Positions 52,203-60,119 of a stretch of 64,000 bases of DNA are shown here, in pieces. The DNA comes from CANMIH01 sp049116335. Lineage in GTDB: Bacteria; Pseudomonadota; Alphaproteobacteria; Rhodobacterales; Rhodobacteraceae. The first letter of the stretch is position 1. The number at the start of each line of letters is the position of its first letter. The stretch is from positions 26,298 to 90,297 of the forward strand of contig JAGDYZ010000046.1 of NCBI GenBank assembly GCA_049116335.1, read 5' to 3'. Position numbers and translations under genes: made by a program. The notes below the pieces were generated by a model. The model ran no database searches. It saw only the letters and a program-made list of their open reading frames with translations, and was not told the origin of the DNA.

Positions 52203-53741
52203 TTGGGGGCCGCACCTCATATTGCCATTGTGGGCGGTGGCACTGCGGGTTGGCTGGCGGCGCATATGTTGCGCCGTCTGGCCGAAGCCGAACAGGTCAC
52301 CTGTCGGATTACTGTGATCGAAGACCCAGATACGCCCACTATCGGGGTGGGGGAGGGTACCACATCCGTGTTCCGACAGGTTCTGCTGGATCTGGGATTT
52401 GATGAGTTCGAGTTCATGCGCGAAACGGGCGCGACGATCAAATATGGCATTCGGCACATTGGTTGGAGCGGTGCCGGGTCCGAGTATCTTGGGCCGATTG
52501 ATGATCCCCATCAGATCGATCCCGATCCAACAGGCCAAAACCAGCCTTGGCTTCACTATAGCACCATTGCCAGTGGGCAGAGTGTCGTCGAAGCCCATGT
52601 ATTTACGCCCTTGATGCGGAGGGCGCGTGCGCCCTGGGTGCCGAAGGGGCACGCGTGGCTTCCGGTGAGCGCCTATCATCATGCCTATCATTTCGATCAG
52701 GCCAAAGTTGGTGCTTATCTGCGTAAGAAGGCAAGTGGGATTGCGCAGGTTTCGGCCAAGGTGAGTGGCTTCGATCAGAAAGACGGCCACATCACACGGC
52801 TTATCTGTCAGGATCATCCGGCCCTAGACGTTGATTTTGTCTTTGACTGCACCGGGTTTCGACGGGCGTTGATCGGGCAGCTCGATGCCGGATGGCGCGG
52901 GTATGGTGCGCTGTTGCCGCTTAATCGGGCCATGCCGTTCTGGGTGGATCATGCGGATGGCGACATTGCGCCCTACACCACGGCGAGGGCAATGACTGCG
53001 GGTTGGATGTGGCAGATCCCAACTGTGGATCGAATGGGATGTGGCTATGTCTATTCGGATGCTCACATCAGTGCAGATGAGGCGCAGCGTGAGGTCGAAG
53101 CACTGTTGGGCCAGCCGATCGAGCCGCGCGCAGACATCGCAATCAATGCCGGGCGGCTTGACCGACCCTGGGTGGGGAATTGCGTGGCGCTTGGTTTGTG
53201 TCAGAGTTTTCTTGAACCCTTGGAAGCCACGTCAATTCACGGCACGGTGGTGCAGCTGATGATGTTGGGGCAGGGCGGGTTTTTGCCGAAGCTGGCGGGA
53301 CGCCTCGGAGGGCTGGGTCTGTTGCGGCGTGCCTATTGCGACACGGTCAATACGCAAATCGATGATTTCGCCGAGTTTATCAATTTGCACTACGCGGGTG
53401 GACGCCGTGACACACCGTTTTGGACGGAGATGACGGAAACGGGGATTTCTGAGCGAAACCGAGATCTTGAGGAACGGTTGAAACATGGACTGCCGCAGGA
53501 CAGCGATTTTCCTAGTCTACCCGGCCAGCTTCCGCATCTACAGCGGGCGCTGTATCTGCCGGTTCTGGATGGCTTAAGCCTGATGGATAAGGCGCCTTGC
53601 AAAGCGATCCTGTCGCTCTCCCAAGGTCTCGCACGGCGGGCGCGGGCGTTACGGCAGAGCAATCGCAAAGAGTTCCTAAAAGCCGCAGGGCAGGCGGTCG
53701 GGCATCGCGCGTTTCTGTCAGACATTGCTCAAGGAGCCTGA
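52203..53741 (+). CDS. Flavin-dependent (tryptophan) halogenase family protein
   Basis: 512 residues, starting at a TTG that directly abuts the ATPase stop. The first in-frame ATG lies after the FAD motif GGGTAGWLAA (11-20), so the TTG is required. Halogenase features are kept: a Lys at position 80 (GATIK) where PrnA/RebH have catalytic Lys79, GVGEGT at 48-53, the flavin motif W-x-W-x-I-P (WMWQIP) near 263, and SFLEPLEATSIH near 340 with the Glu expected at the active site, although Ser of the usual LEST is Ala. Position at the end of a sugar-transporter operon suggests a glycan-linked rather than tryptophan substrate (inference). Confidence 0.87.
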   Translation: MGAAPHIAIVGGGTAGWLAAHMLRRLAEAEQVTCRITVIEDPDTPTIGVGEGTTSVFRQVLLDLGFDEFEFMRETGATIKYGIRHIGWSGAGSEYLGPIDDPHQIDPDPTGQNQPWLHYSTIASGQSVVEAHVFTPLMRRARAPWVPKGHAWLPVSAYHHAYHFDQAKVGAYLRKKASGIAQVSAKVSGFDQKDGHITRLICQDHPALDVDFVFDCTGFRRALIGQLDAGWRGYGALLPLNRAMPFWVDHADGDIAPYTTARAMTAGWMWQIPTVDRMGCGYVYSDAHISADEAQREVEALLGQPIEPRADIAINAGRLDRPWVGNCVALGLCQSFLEPLEATSIHGTVVQLMMLGQGGFLPKLAGRLGGLGLLRRAYCDTVNTQIDDFAEFINLHYAGGRRDTPFWTEMTETGISERNRDLEERLKHGLPQDSDFPSLPGQLPHLQRALYLPVLDGLSLMDKAPCKAILSLSQGLARRARALRQSNRKEFLKAAGQAVGHRAFLSDIAQGA

Positions 53742-53831
53742 AATTTTTCCAAACTGGGCTTGCACCTTTACAGCTCTTTATTTTGACTGTGTCACATACA
53801 AATGAGTGATTCAGACTAGCACGAGATTTTT

Positions 53832-54650
53832 ATGAAATACTTCAAAGCGCTTGCGGCCTGTCTTTTGGCCGCGATGGTGTCTGCCTGTGGCACTACCTAT
53901 CAAATGCCCGGAATTGATGAGGCCCTGAACGGACAGGCCAGCAAGATGTTTGCTGAGGCGCAAAATGCTCCGGATCGAGGTGTGTCGAGTGTTGGCACCG
54001 GTGTCGCGCGGTTCAAACGTGTGGCGCGGCGGGTTGAACCGGTGGCCAAACAGTTCTGCGAGCAAGAGCTGGCGTCACAGCCAAATTTCGATTGTGCGGT
54101 TCTTCTGGAAATCGATCGTGAGATGGAAGAGCGCAATGCCTATTTTACCTATCAAGGGCCGGGCAACCAGAACCCGGTGATCCGCTTTACAGTGCCCATG
54201 CTGCAGGATGCGAAAAATGATGATGAGCTGGCCTTTATTCTGGGCCATGAATACGGGCATCTGATTGGCCAGCACGTTCAGAAGCAGCAACAGCAGGCTG
54301 TGGCTGGGGCCCTGATCCTCGGTGTGATGGCTGCGGCCGTGACGGGTTCTGCTGGGAATTACGATTCAACACTGATTGATACCAGCGTCGATCTGGGCGC
54401 CGCCGTAGGAGGGCAGGCGTTTTCACAGACCTACGAGCTTGAAAGTGATATGCTGGGCACGCGCATCGCGGCAGCTGCAGGTTATGATCCGATTGAGGGG
54501 GCAAAGTACTTTGCCCGCGGGGAAGAGCCCAAGTCTGAGAATGGCCTGCTGTCGTTCTGGGGCACGCATCCGCCCGATGCCGAGCGGGTGGCGGTGGTTT
54601 TGGCCACGGTGCAACAGATCGAAACCGAGCAGGGGTTGGAACGCAAGTAA
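53832..54650 (+). CDS. M48 family metallopeptidase, lipoprotein
   Basis: Zinc protease of the outer-membrane quality-control type (BepA/LoiP-like), 272 residues. Signal peptide with lipobox VSAC (Cys19). Zinc motif HEYGH at 139-143 and a third ligand probably Glu in YELESDMLGTRIAAAAGYDP near 210. The catalytic domain is complete, but the C-terminal TPR domain of BepA is absent. No clear operon partner. Confidence 0.9.
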   Translation: MKYFKALAACLLAAMVSACGTTYQMPGIDEALNGQASKMFAEAQNAPDRGVSSVGTGVARFKRVARRVEPVAKQFCEQELASQPNFDCAVLLEIDREMEERNAYFTYQGPGNQNPVIRFTVPMLQDAKNDDELAFILGHEYGHLIGQHVQKQQQQAVAGALILGVMAAAVTGSAGNYDSTLIDTSVDLGAAVGGQAFSQTYELESDMLGTRIAAAAGYDPIEGAKYFARGEEPKSENGLLSFWGTHPPDAERVAVVLATVQQIETEQGLERK

Positions 54651-54723
54651 CCGCTCTTGCGTAAAGGCAGGCCGCCATGGTCACCCATTTTGGGATCCCT
54701 TCGGCGGCCGAACCTGCGTTTGT

Positions 54724-55314
54724 TTAGGCAGATCCCAAATGACGGTCGACCATGCGCTGGACCATCGGGGCGAAATGCCAGTAATCCGGGGTTTCCATTC
54801 CAGCCCGTTTGCCCGCCTCATCCAGATATCGCACAGCGATGATCTCTTTCAGATTGGGGTTGGCTTCGAACTCGGCCACTTCTGCGTCATTCATCGGCCC
54901 GCCTTGCAGCTCAAGCGTATGCACCGAGGCCGGTGACAGGCGTTTGAAATACTCGGGCTTGGTGGCACAGAGATACCGTTTGGCCGCCACGTGATAGCGG
55001 CAGCAATCGGTGATCACCGAAGGAAAGAACTGTTCCAGCACTTCGGCGCCTGCATCTTCATGATGCCGGTCTTCGGTATCATCGGGGTGATAGGTGCCGA
55101 ACTCGGAGGTGAAATGCCCTATGTCGTGAAGCAACGCCCCAACAATGATTTCCTCGGCCTGACCGTTCTGCTCGGCGATGGTTGCGCCCTGCAGCATGTG
55201 TTCGCCCATGGTCACCGGCTCGCCCAGATATTCCTCGCCGCCGCGGCGGTCAAAGATTGATCCGAGAAAATCGACGATGTTGCTGCGGTTGAGATCCTCG
55301 ATGTTCGGTTTCAT
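54724..55314 (-). CDS. tmpB: HD-domain diiron oxygenase, TmpB/PhnZ-like
   Basis: 196-residue HD protein of the PhnZ class, mixed-valent diiron oxygenases that cleave C-P bonds of alpha-hydroxyphosphonates. Ligand positions follow PhnZ with a shift of about five residues: Tyr29 and Glu32 (the YxGE lid), His39, His63-Asp64 (LLHDIGH), His85, His108 and Asp165. It overlaps a gamma-butyrobetaine-hydroxylase-like gene by ATGA. In Leisingera such a pair (TmpA/TmpB) degrades 2-(trimethylammonio)ethylphosphonate to glycine betaine and phosphate; TmpB does the C-P cleavage. Name given by similarity and context. Confidence 0.85.
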   Translation of the reverse strand: MKPNIEDLNRSNIVDFLGSIFDRRGGEEYLGEPVTMGEHMLQGATIAEQNGQAEEIIVGALLHDIGHFTSEFGTYHPDDTEDRHHEDAGAEVLEQFFPSVITDCCRYHVAAKRYLCATKPEYFKRLSPASVHTLELQGGPMNDAEVAEFEANPNLKEIIAVRYLDEAGKRAGMETPDYWHFAPMVQRMVDRHLGSA

Positions 55315-56444
55315 TCCGCAGCTTCCTTATGGCTGGCGCGGGCCATGGCATCATGGGTCGAACGCAAACCGTCGAGATCAGAGTAACATCCCTGCAACCA
55401 ACGGGTGCCTTCTCCGCTATAGCCTTTGCGGGCGTGCAGAACGCGGGTGTTGTCGACCACAAAGCCCTCGCCCGGTTCAAGGCGGAATGTCACTTCCATG
55501 GCCTCATCATCGATGATCTCACCCAGACGACGATAGGCGGCATAGTACGTTGCCATCTGGTCAAACGGCACATCGGTCACCGCCGCAAGTGAGCGGTTGT
55601 TGAACCGCACACCGATCAGCGCGCCGTCAGGGGCCAGTTCGATCATCGGGCGGCGCGAGGTGAGGCAAACCCCGTCTTCACCGGCATATTCAAAGCGGGC
55701 ACAGTGATTGGCGAGAACATTGAAGTAGGTTTCGTTTTCTTCACGCAAACGCAGGGCAGCGGCAAATCCGTCAACTACCATGTTTTCACCACCGGCCGCC
55801 GAGCTTTCAAGGCAGTACAGAACCTGAACCGAGGGCACCGGATCGCGGTAAGGATTGTCTGTATGAGCCTGAAGCCCGAGACCGGTGAATGCCAGATTGG
55901 TGGGGTTCACCTCGGTGCGCACTTCAAAGTGGCGGCCATAGTTGGTTTCGCGAACAAAGCCGAACAGGTCCACCACATCAAACAGCGCGCCATCTTTCAC
56001 CGGGCCGTTGACCACTTTGCCAAAGCCATACTGTTTAATTTGACCCAGCCAGATGCGCAGGGCTTCGCCGCCTTTGGTCAGCTCTGCAAAATCACCGATT
56101 GGCACATTGCCCATCAGGCTGGCATCCCAGGGCTCAATCTCAGGCGCGGTCCAGCCGCGGGCAGAGGGCGCAGGGCGGTCATAGGCGTGGGAATTGAGCC
56201 AGTTGAGATCAAAGGTGACGGTTTTATCTTCGGGTGCGAAGGTCACGGACAGGCTCGTCCCCTGAACTTCTGCTGCGGAAATTGATGTCTCTGCGGGGAT
56301 GTCGCGCAGTGCAATCAACCGCTGACCGTTGCCGGCGGCACGGGTTTCTGGATCGGGCGCATTGTCGCGCAGCCAGATGGCGTGAAAGCGCAGACCTTCG
56401 ATGGTCAGAAATCTGCCCGAGGGATCAAGTGTGACGGTGGCCAT
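55311..56444 (-). CDS. tmpA: TmpA-like Fe(II)/2-oxoglutarate dioxygenase (gamma-butyrobetaine hydroxylase family)
   Basis: 377 residues: an N-terminal DUF971-like domain (about 1-95) and a TauD-type dioxygenase domain. Iron ligands His194-x-Asp196 (LQAHTDNPY) and His337 (NTRVLHARKG). It would be annotated gamma-butyrobetaine hydroxylase on sequence alone, but the coupled PhnZ-like partner points to TmpA, which hydroxylates 2-(trimethylammonio)ethylphosphonate at C1. No cysteine occurs before Cys211, so the Cys3His zinc site of human BBOX1 is missing. The ATG at 56444 follows aaggat; the upstream alternative start at 56498 is rejected. Confidence 0.84.
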   Translation of the reverse strand: MATVTLDPSGRFLTIEGLRFHAIWLRDNAPDPETRAAGNGQRLIALRDIPAETSISAAEVQGTSLSVTFAPEDKTVTFDLNWLNSHAYDRPAPSARGWTAPEIEPWDASLMGNVPIGDFAELTKGGEALRIWLGQIKQYGFGKVVNGPVKDGALFDVVDLFGFVRETNYGRHFEVRTEVNPTNLAFTGLGLQAHTDNPYRDPVPSVQVLYCLESSAAGGENMVVDGFAAALRLREENETYFNVLANHCARFEYAGEDGVCLTSRRPMIELAPDGALIGVRFNNRSLAAVTDVPFDQMATYYAAYRRLGEIIDDEAMEVTFRLEPGEGFVVDNTRVLHARKGYSGEGTRWLQGCYSDLDGLRSTHDAMARASHKEAAE

Positions 56445-56511
56445 AAGATGTATCCTTGCTGCCGGAATCTTGTTGGCACACTCGTAGATCCTTTGCATAA
56501 GATCAAATTAG

Positions 56512-56521
56512 GAAATATTTC
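56512..56521. promoter_or_regulatory. AT-rich palindrome in the tmpA/lysR divergent region
   Basis: GAAATATTTC is a perfect 10-bp palindrome about 20 bases upstream of the LysR start. Candidate LysR operator; weak by itself. Confidence 0.35.
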
Positions 56522-56541
56522 GCTGAGTATCGGAATTTCTA

Positions 56542-57399
56542 ATGGCAAATCCCAACTTCAAAATGCCTCCCCTTGAGTGGGTGCGCGCCTTTGAGGCCGC
56601 CGCTCGGCTTGGTAGTTTCACTGCGGCGGCCCATGAGACGGGCTTGACCCAGTCGGCCATCAGCCAGCGGATCGGTCATTTGGAAGATCTGCTTGGGGCA
56701 ACCTTGTTTCACCGGCGCCCAAGATCAATTGCTCTGACGCTGGAGGGCGAGGCCTGGTTGCCACATGTGGGGGCCGCGTTGGACGGGCTGCGGCAAAGCA
56801 GTGAGGCATTATTTGGGGCTGCGCGCGGTCGGTTGACCATTTCGGCCAGTGTGTCGATCATTGATCTGTGGCTTGTGCCCCGTCTGTCACAGCTGTCGTC
56901 GCTGACAGGGGCGCAGATTTCGCTACAGACCATGGTGCTGGGCACCAATACGAGCCCACAGGACGATGTGATTGGTATCCGCTATGGGGCAGGGGCCTGG
57001 TCCGTACCCTATAAGGCCAAACTCTATTCCGAGCGGATTGTTCCCGTCGCCGCCCCGGATCTGTTGCAGCAAGGCGCAGATTGGACAAGCCTGCCCCGTA
57101 TTACTGTGTCGGGGCCGCGCCCGGGATGGAACGATATGGCGGCCCGGTATAATGTGCCGACGACTCCGGTGCCCAGTATTCGGTTCGATACATATTTACC
57201 GGCACAAAGCGCGGCACGGCAAGGCGCGGGAGTGTTGCTAGCATCTTTGCCCTTGTGCCAGTCTGATCTGGACGCAGGTCGCCTGGTGCGCCTTGGCGAT
57301 GAGATGTTATCCCACCATGAGAGCTATTGGGTTGTTGCAGGACCGAGTGCCATTTCGCGATCTCAATGGGACACGTTGGTTCAGGTGCTGCAGGGGTGA
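56542..57399 (+). CDS. LysR family transcriptional regulator (GcvA-like) divergent from tmpAB
   Basis: 285 residues. HTH at about 8-66 (EWVRAFEAAARLGSFTAAAHETGLTQSAISQRI split over the helix pair), then the ligand-binding domain. GcvA/AmpR-like members start with the LRAFEAAARL type sequence seen here. Divergent from the tmpAB-like pair with a 97-bp shared region, so it most likely senses the phosphonate or its hydroxylated product (inference). Confidence 0.88.
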   Translation: MANPNFKMPPLEWVRAFEAAARLGSFTAAAHETGLTQSAISQRIGHLEDLLGATLFHRRPRSIALTLEGEAWLPHVGAALDGLRQSSEALFGAARGRLTISASVSIIDLWLVPRLSQLSSLTGAQISLQTMVLGTNTSPQDDVIGIRYGAGAWSVPYKAKLYSERIVPVAAPDLLQQGADWTSLPRITVSGPRPGWNDMAARYNVPTTPVPSIRFDTYLPAQSAARQGAGVLLASLPLCQSDLDAGRLVRLGDEMLSHHESYWVVAGPSAISRSQWDTLVQVLQG

Positions 57400-57712
57400 C
57401 GCCAATCAGGGTCAAAAAGTTAGTGAAAGTTACGAATTTACGGGTCGAGTTAACTCAATTTTTAATCTTGCGGGTAATGTTTGGGTAACTTGGGCGCTCT
57501 GGGTGGAAACACTTCCTCAGGGTCTAAGGCAGGAATGCGGCACTGATTCGACTGATTGGTCAGGGTTTTTGCGGAACTCCACCCGGGGGTGGAGGCCAAA
57601 ACCCCCTTATAAACAGCAATTTCAATCGCATTTTCACAGTCTTCGATGTGGTTTAACGCAATATTGGTTTTTTTGTCGAATTCTCGGTCAGAGCAATTAG
57701 GCGGAGAACGAA
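57400..57712. other. 313-bp intergenic region upstream of the LdtR-like gene
   Basis: No gene visible. It contains GAGTTAACTC (palindrome, near 57447), the inverted repeat CTCCACCC-GG-GGGTGGAG at 57577-57594, and a -10-like TATAAA a few bases later. A long leader for the MarR-type gene or a small RNA are both possible; neither can be shown here. Confidence 0.5.
57577..57594. promoter_or_regulatory. GC-rich inverted repeat, candidate operator
   Basis: CTCCACCC and GGGTGGAG, 8-bp perfect arms around GG, 119 bases upstream of the LdtR-like start and immediately before a TATAAA element. Fits autoregulation by a MarR-type protein. Confidence 0.45.
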
Positions 57713-58210
57713 ATGAGCATTCATTCGTCCATGGAAAACACGTCCGACCAGGACTACATGACGAGCTATCTAGACGCGCTCGGGTTGGTGGAACGACTCC
57801 ATCGACTGCTCCTTGATGTCATCAAGGACGAGTTCGAACGGCTCGGCATCATTGATGTCAACGCAGTGCAGGCACTGTTGTTGTTCAACATTGGTGAAAA
57901 TGAAGTCACGGCCGGGGAGCTGAAATCCCGTGGTTACTATCAAGGCAGCAATGTCAGCTACAATCTGAAAAAGCTGGTTGAGATGGGCTATATGCACCAT
58001 CAGCGCTGTGAAATTGACCGTCGTTCGGTGCGTGTGCGCCTGACACAGCGCGGTCGTGAGATTCGCGACATCGTCGAGGAACTCTTTCTGCGTCACGCCG
58101 ACGGGTTGCAGGGCAAAAATGTGCTCAGCAAAGAAGGCGTCGACGATATCACGACAGCACTGCGTCGTGTTGAACGCTATTGGACCGACCAGATTCGGTA
58201 CATCTACTGA
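57713..58210 (+). CDS. MarR-family winged-helix regulator, LdtR-like
   Basis: 165 residues with a winged helix at about 45-115 (LKSRGYYQGSNVSYNLKKLVEMGY, RRSVRVRLTQRGREI). The sequence resembles LdtR of Liberibacter and Sinorhizobium, a regulator of L,D-transpeptidase and osmotic stress genes. Shine-Dalgarno ggcggagaac lies before the ATG. No transpeptidase gene is in this window. Confidence 0.8.
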   Translation: MSIHSSMENTSDQDYMTSYLDALGLVERLHRLLLDVIKDEFERLGIIDVNAVQALLLFNIGENEVTAGELKSRGYYQGSNVSYNLKKLVEMGYMHHQRCEIDRRSVRVRLTQRGREIRDIVEELFLRHADGLQGKNVLSKEGVDDITTALRRVERYWTDQIRYIY

Positions 58211-58270
58211 TGGCCTTCTGGCCCCCAAGGGCACACCCCCAAGGAGTGGGACATTGCCGGGGCCGACACA

Positions 58271-58939
58271 TCAGCGGCGCGACAGGACCAGAACGGTCAG
58301 CTCGCGTGTCAGCTTGCGCACCATAGCCTGTTCATAGGCTTCGAAATTGGGCGCTTTCTCAACAAATGATTGAACACCTTCAATGACATAGGCGGTAAAA
58401 TATCCCGCAAGACCAGAGTCTTCGGTCGGTGCTGTGTTCCCTATAACCAATCCATTTATTGTAATCCCGGCTGGCCTCAGATCCTGAGGGCGCGGCCCCG
58501 TATTTGATTCCCCATCCCCCGAAATGTCGAGAACGCGTTGCCAGCACTGGGTCTGATCCGCCAGGAGAGCGGCGCCATAGGCTTTGGCGGTGCCAAGTGC
58601 GGTGGAGGGGTCCTGCAGCTTTCTGCGGGTGCTTCGTAGCCGAGCTGTTAGCTTCGCCAATGTGGCGGCATCCGAGATCTCGACCCAATCTTGAATGAGC
58701 CTCTGGGCCTGAGGACCGCTCCATTCATACACCGCCAGCCGGACCGGGGCGTCTGGCAAGGCAAAGAGGGCGGAGATAACGTCGGGATGTTCCAACGCTG
58801 CGGCCAGGCCATCAAGCTGAAGCCGGTATTCCCGGGCATCGACGGACCCTGACACATCCAGACCAATCGCCAGCGCCTGACGACAGACGGCCTCGGCCTG
58901 AAAGGGTAGAAATGCCAAAAACGTCAAGAGTCGGATCAT
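58271..58939 (-). CDS. DUF1194 family secreted vWA-like protein (copy 1)
   Basis: 222 residues: signal peptide (about 1-17), then a von Willebrand A-type domain with the MIDAS motif D28-x-S30-x-S32 (DVSGSVD). The later metal-loop region LDISGDGESNTG is also of the vWA type. DUF1194 proteins are common in Rhodobacteraceae and have no known function. The start overlaps the stop of the second copy upstream by 4 bases. Confidence 0.85.
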   Translation of the reverse strand: MIRLLTFLAFLPFQAEAVCRQALAIGLDVSGSVDAREYRLQLDGLAAALEHPDVISALFALPDAPVRLAVYEWSGPQAQRLIQDWVEISDAATLAKLTARLRSTRRKLQDPSTALGTAKAYGAALLADQTQCWQRVLDISGDGESNTGPRPQDLRPAGITINGLVIGNTAPTEDSGLAGYFTAYVIEGVQSFVEKAPNFEAYEQAMVRKLTRELTVLVLSRR

Positions 58940-59607
58940 TTCAGGGCCCCAACCACGCGGTTCTCGATCTCTCGATAAAGCTTGCGCGTTATGGCCTGTT
59001 CGTACCCCGCGTAGCCAGTTGCGATCTCAACAAAACTGCCCGGCCCATGTATCAACTCATCAGTGTAGTGGTCGACAACATCCGGGTCCGCTCCCAAGAC
59101 TGCCAGTCCGTTCACTGTGACATTGGCGTCGGGTAGTCTGGAGTAGATGACTTGCGGCCAGGCGCCGTCGTTGGTGATTCCATCGCCAGAGACATCCAGC
59201 ACTTTACGGTCACAGGTGGGGGAGGTTTTGAACATGCCAATCCCGTCGCCGACTGCCAGCCCGAGCGCGGTTGGATAGCCGCCGCGCTGTCGGTGCGTGC
59301 TTTGAATGTCTGACGCGGCTTTCACGATATCCTGCGGATCTGACAACATGACCCAGGGCAAAATCACCCGCGTGCGATACCGGCCACTCCATTCATAAGC
59401 GGACAGGGCAATACCGCCGCCGGACAGAATCGCGCCGCGCACATCCTCCGACAAAAGAGCCGCCGCAAGCCCATCGCGTTGTTGGGCATATTCGATCTCG
59501 TCGATGGAGGAAGACACATCCAGTGCCAGCAACAGGGCCAGGCGACAGTCCTGCGCCCCGGCCGACAGAGGCCAGAGCGCAAGCAAAAGGGCGAGGGCCC
59601 TACGCAT
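58936..59607 (-). CDS. DUF1194 family secreted vWA-like protein (copy 2)
   Basis: 223 residues from the ATG at 59607; TTG and GTG codons just upstream are less likely. Signal peptide ends near residue 19 (SAGAQ-D), MIDAS motif Asp30, Ser32, Ser34 (DVSSS), and LDVSGDGITNDG downstream. Same architecture as the next gene but clearly diverged, so an old tandem duplication. One-base overlap with gloA (TGATG). Confidence 0.85.
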   Translation of the reverse strand: MRRALALLLALWPLSAGAQDCRLALLLALDVSSSIDEIEYAQQRDGLAAALLSEDVRGAILSGGGIALSAYEWSGRYRTRVILPWVMLSDPQDIVKAASDIQSTHRQRGGYPTALGLAVGDGIGMFKTSPTCDRKVLDVSGDGITNDGAWPQVIYSRLPDANVTVNGLAVLGADPDVVDHYTDELIHGPGSFVEIATGYAGYEQAITRKLYREIENRVVGALK

Positions 59608-60035
59608 CACCAATGACCGGTGTTGCCCATGCTGAGCCAGGGCTCTGCCGGTGCGAGGCTTTCGCCTTCCTGAAGCAGCTCGATCGAGATGTTGTCAGGC
59701 GAGCGGACAAAGGCCATGTGTCCGTCACGCGGGGGACGGTTGATGGTGATGCCCGCATCCATAAGCTCTTGGCAGGTTTCGTAGATGTTCGGGACCGAAT
59801 ACGCGAGATGGCCAAAATGGCGGCTGTCAGACGGAAGGCCTTCATCGCCGTCCCAGTTGTAAGTCAGTTCAACGGGGCAATCTTCCTGCCCTTCAGGCGC
59901 CATGAACACAAGCGTGAACCGTCCGCCTTCGTTGTCCCAGCGTTTGGTTTCTTTCAGACCCAGAAGTTCGAAGAACTTCATCGAGGCCTCCAGATCTTTC
60001 ACGCGAACCATAGTATGTAGATAGCGAATGCCCAT
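59607..60035 (-). CDS. gloA: Lactoylglutathione lyase (glyoxalase I)
   Basis: Metal-dependent detoxification of methylglyoxal with glutathione. 142 residues, VOC fold. Metal ligands are His7, Glu56, His76 and Glu119, close to E. coli His5, Glu56, His74 and Glu122. The ATG at 60035 follows aaggaga; an in-frame start at 60083 is rejected. First gene of a three-gene unit with the two DUF1194 genes. Confidence 0.93.
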   Translation of the reverse strand: MGIRYLHTMVRVKDLEASMKFFELLGLKETKRWDNEGGRFTLVFMAPEGQEDCPVELTYNWDGDEGLPSDSRHFGHLAYSVPNIYETCQELMDAGITINRPPRDGHMAFVRSPDNISIELLQEGESLAPAEPWLSMGNTGHW

Positions 60036-60119
60036 TGGTGTCTCCTTAGCGATGTTGCGCACACGATACTGCGCGCCGATCAAATGTCGAGGCGGTCAGT
60101 TACCGCAAACACAATTTGG

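Noticed and set aside
51120..52817. 565-residue open frame on the minus strand
   Set aside because: Antisense to the fused ATPase and halogenase genes, both of which have clear catalytic motifs; no protein-family pattern in the antisense translation.
55311..56444. Annotation as gamma-butyrobetaine hydroxylase of carnitine metabolism
   Set aside because: No carnitine genes nearby, and it is translationally coupled to a PhnZ-like C-P-cleaving oxygenase; the TmpA role is the more consistent reading.
57447..57466. Possible CtrA box (TTAA-Nx-TTAA) before the LdtR-like gene
   Set aside because: The two TTAA halves are 8 bases apart rather than the 7 expected; not reported as a site.
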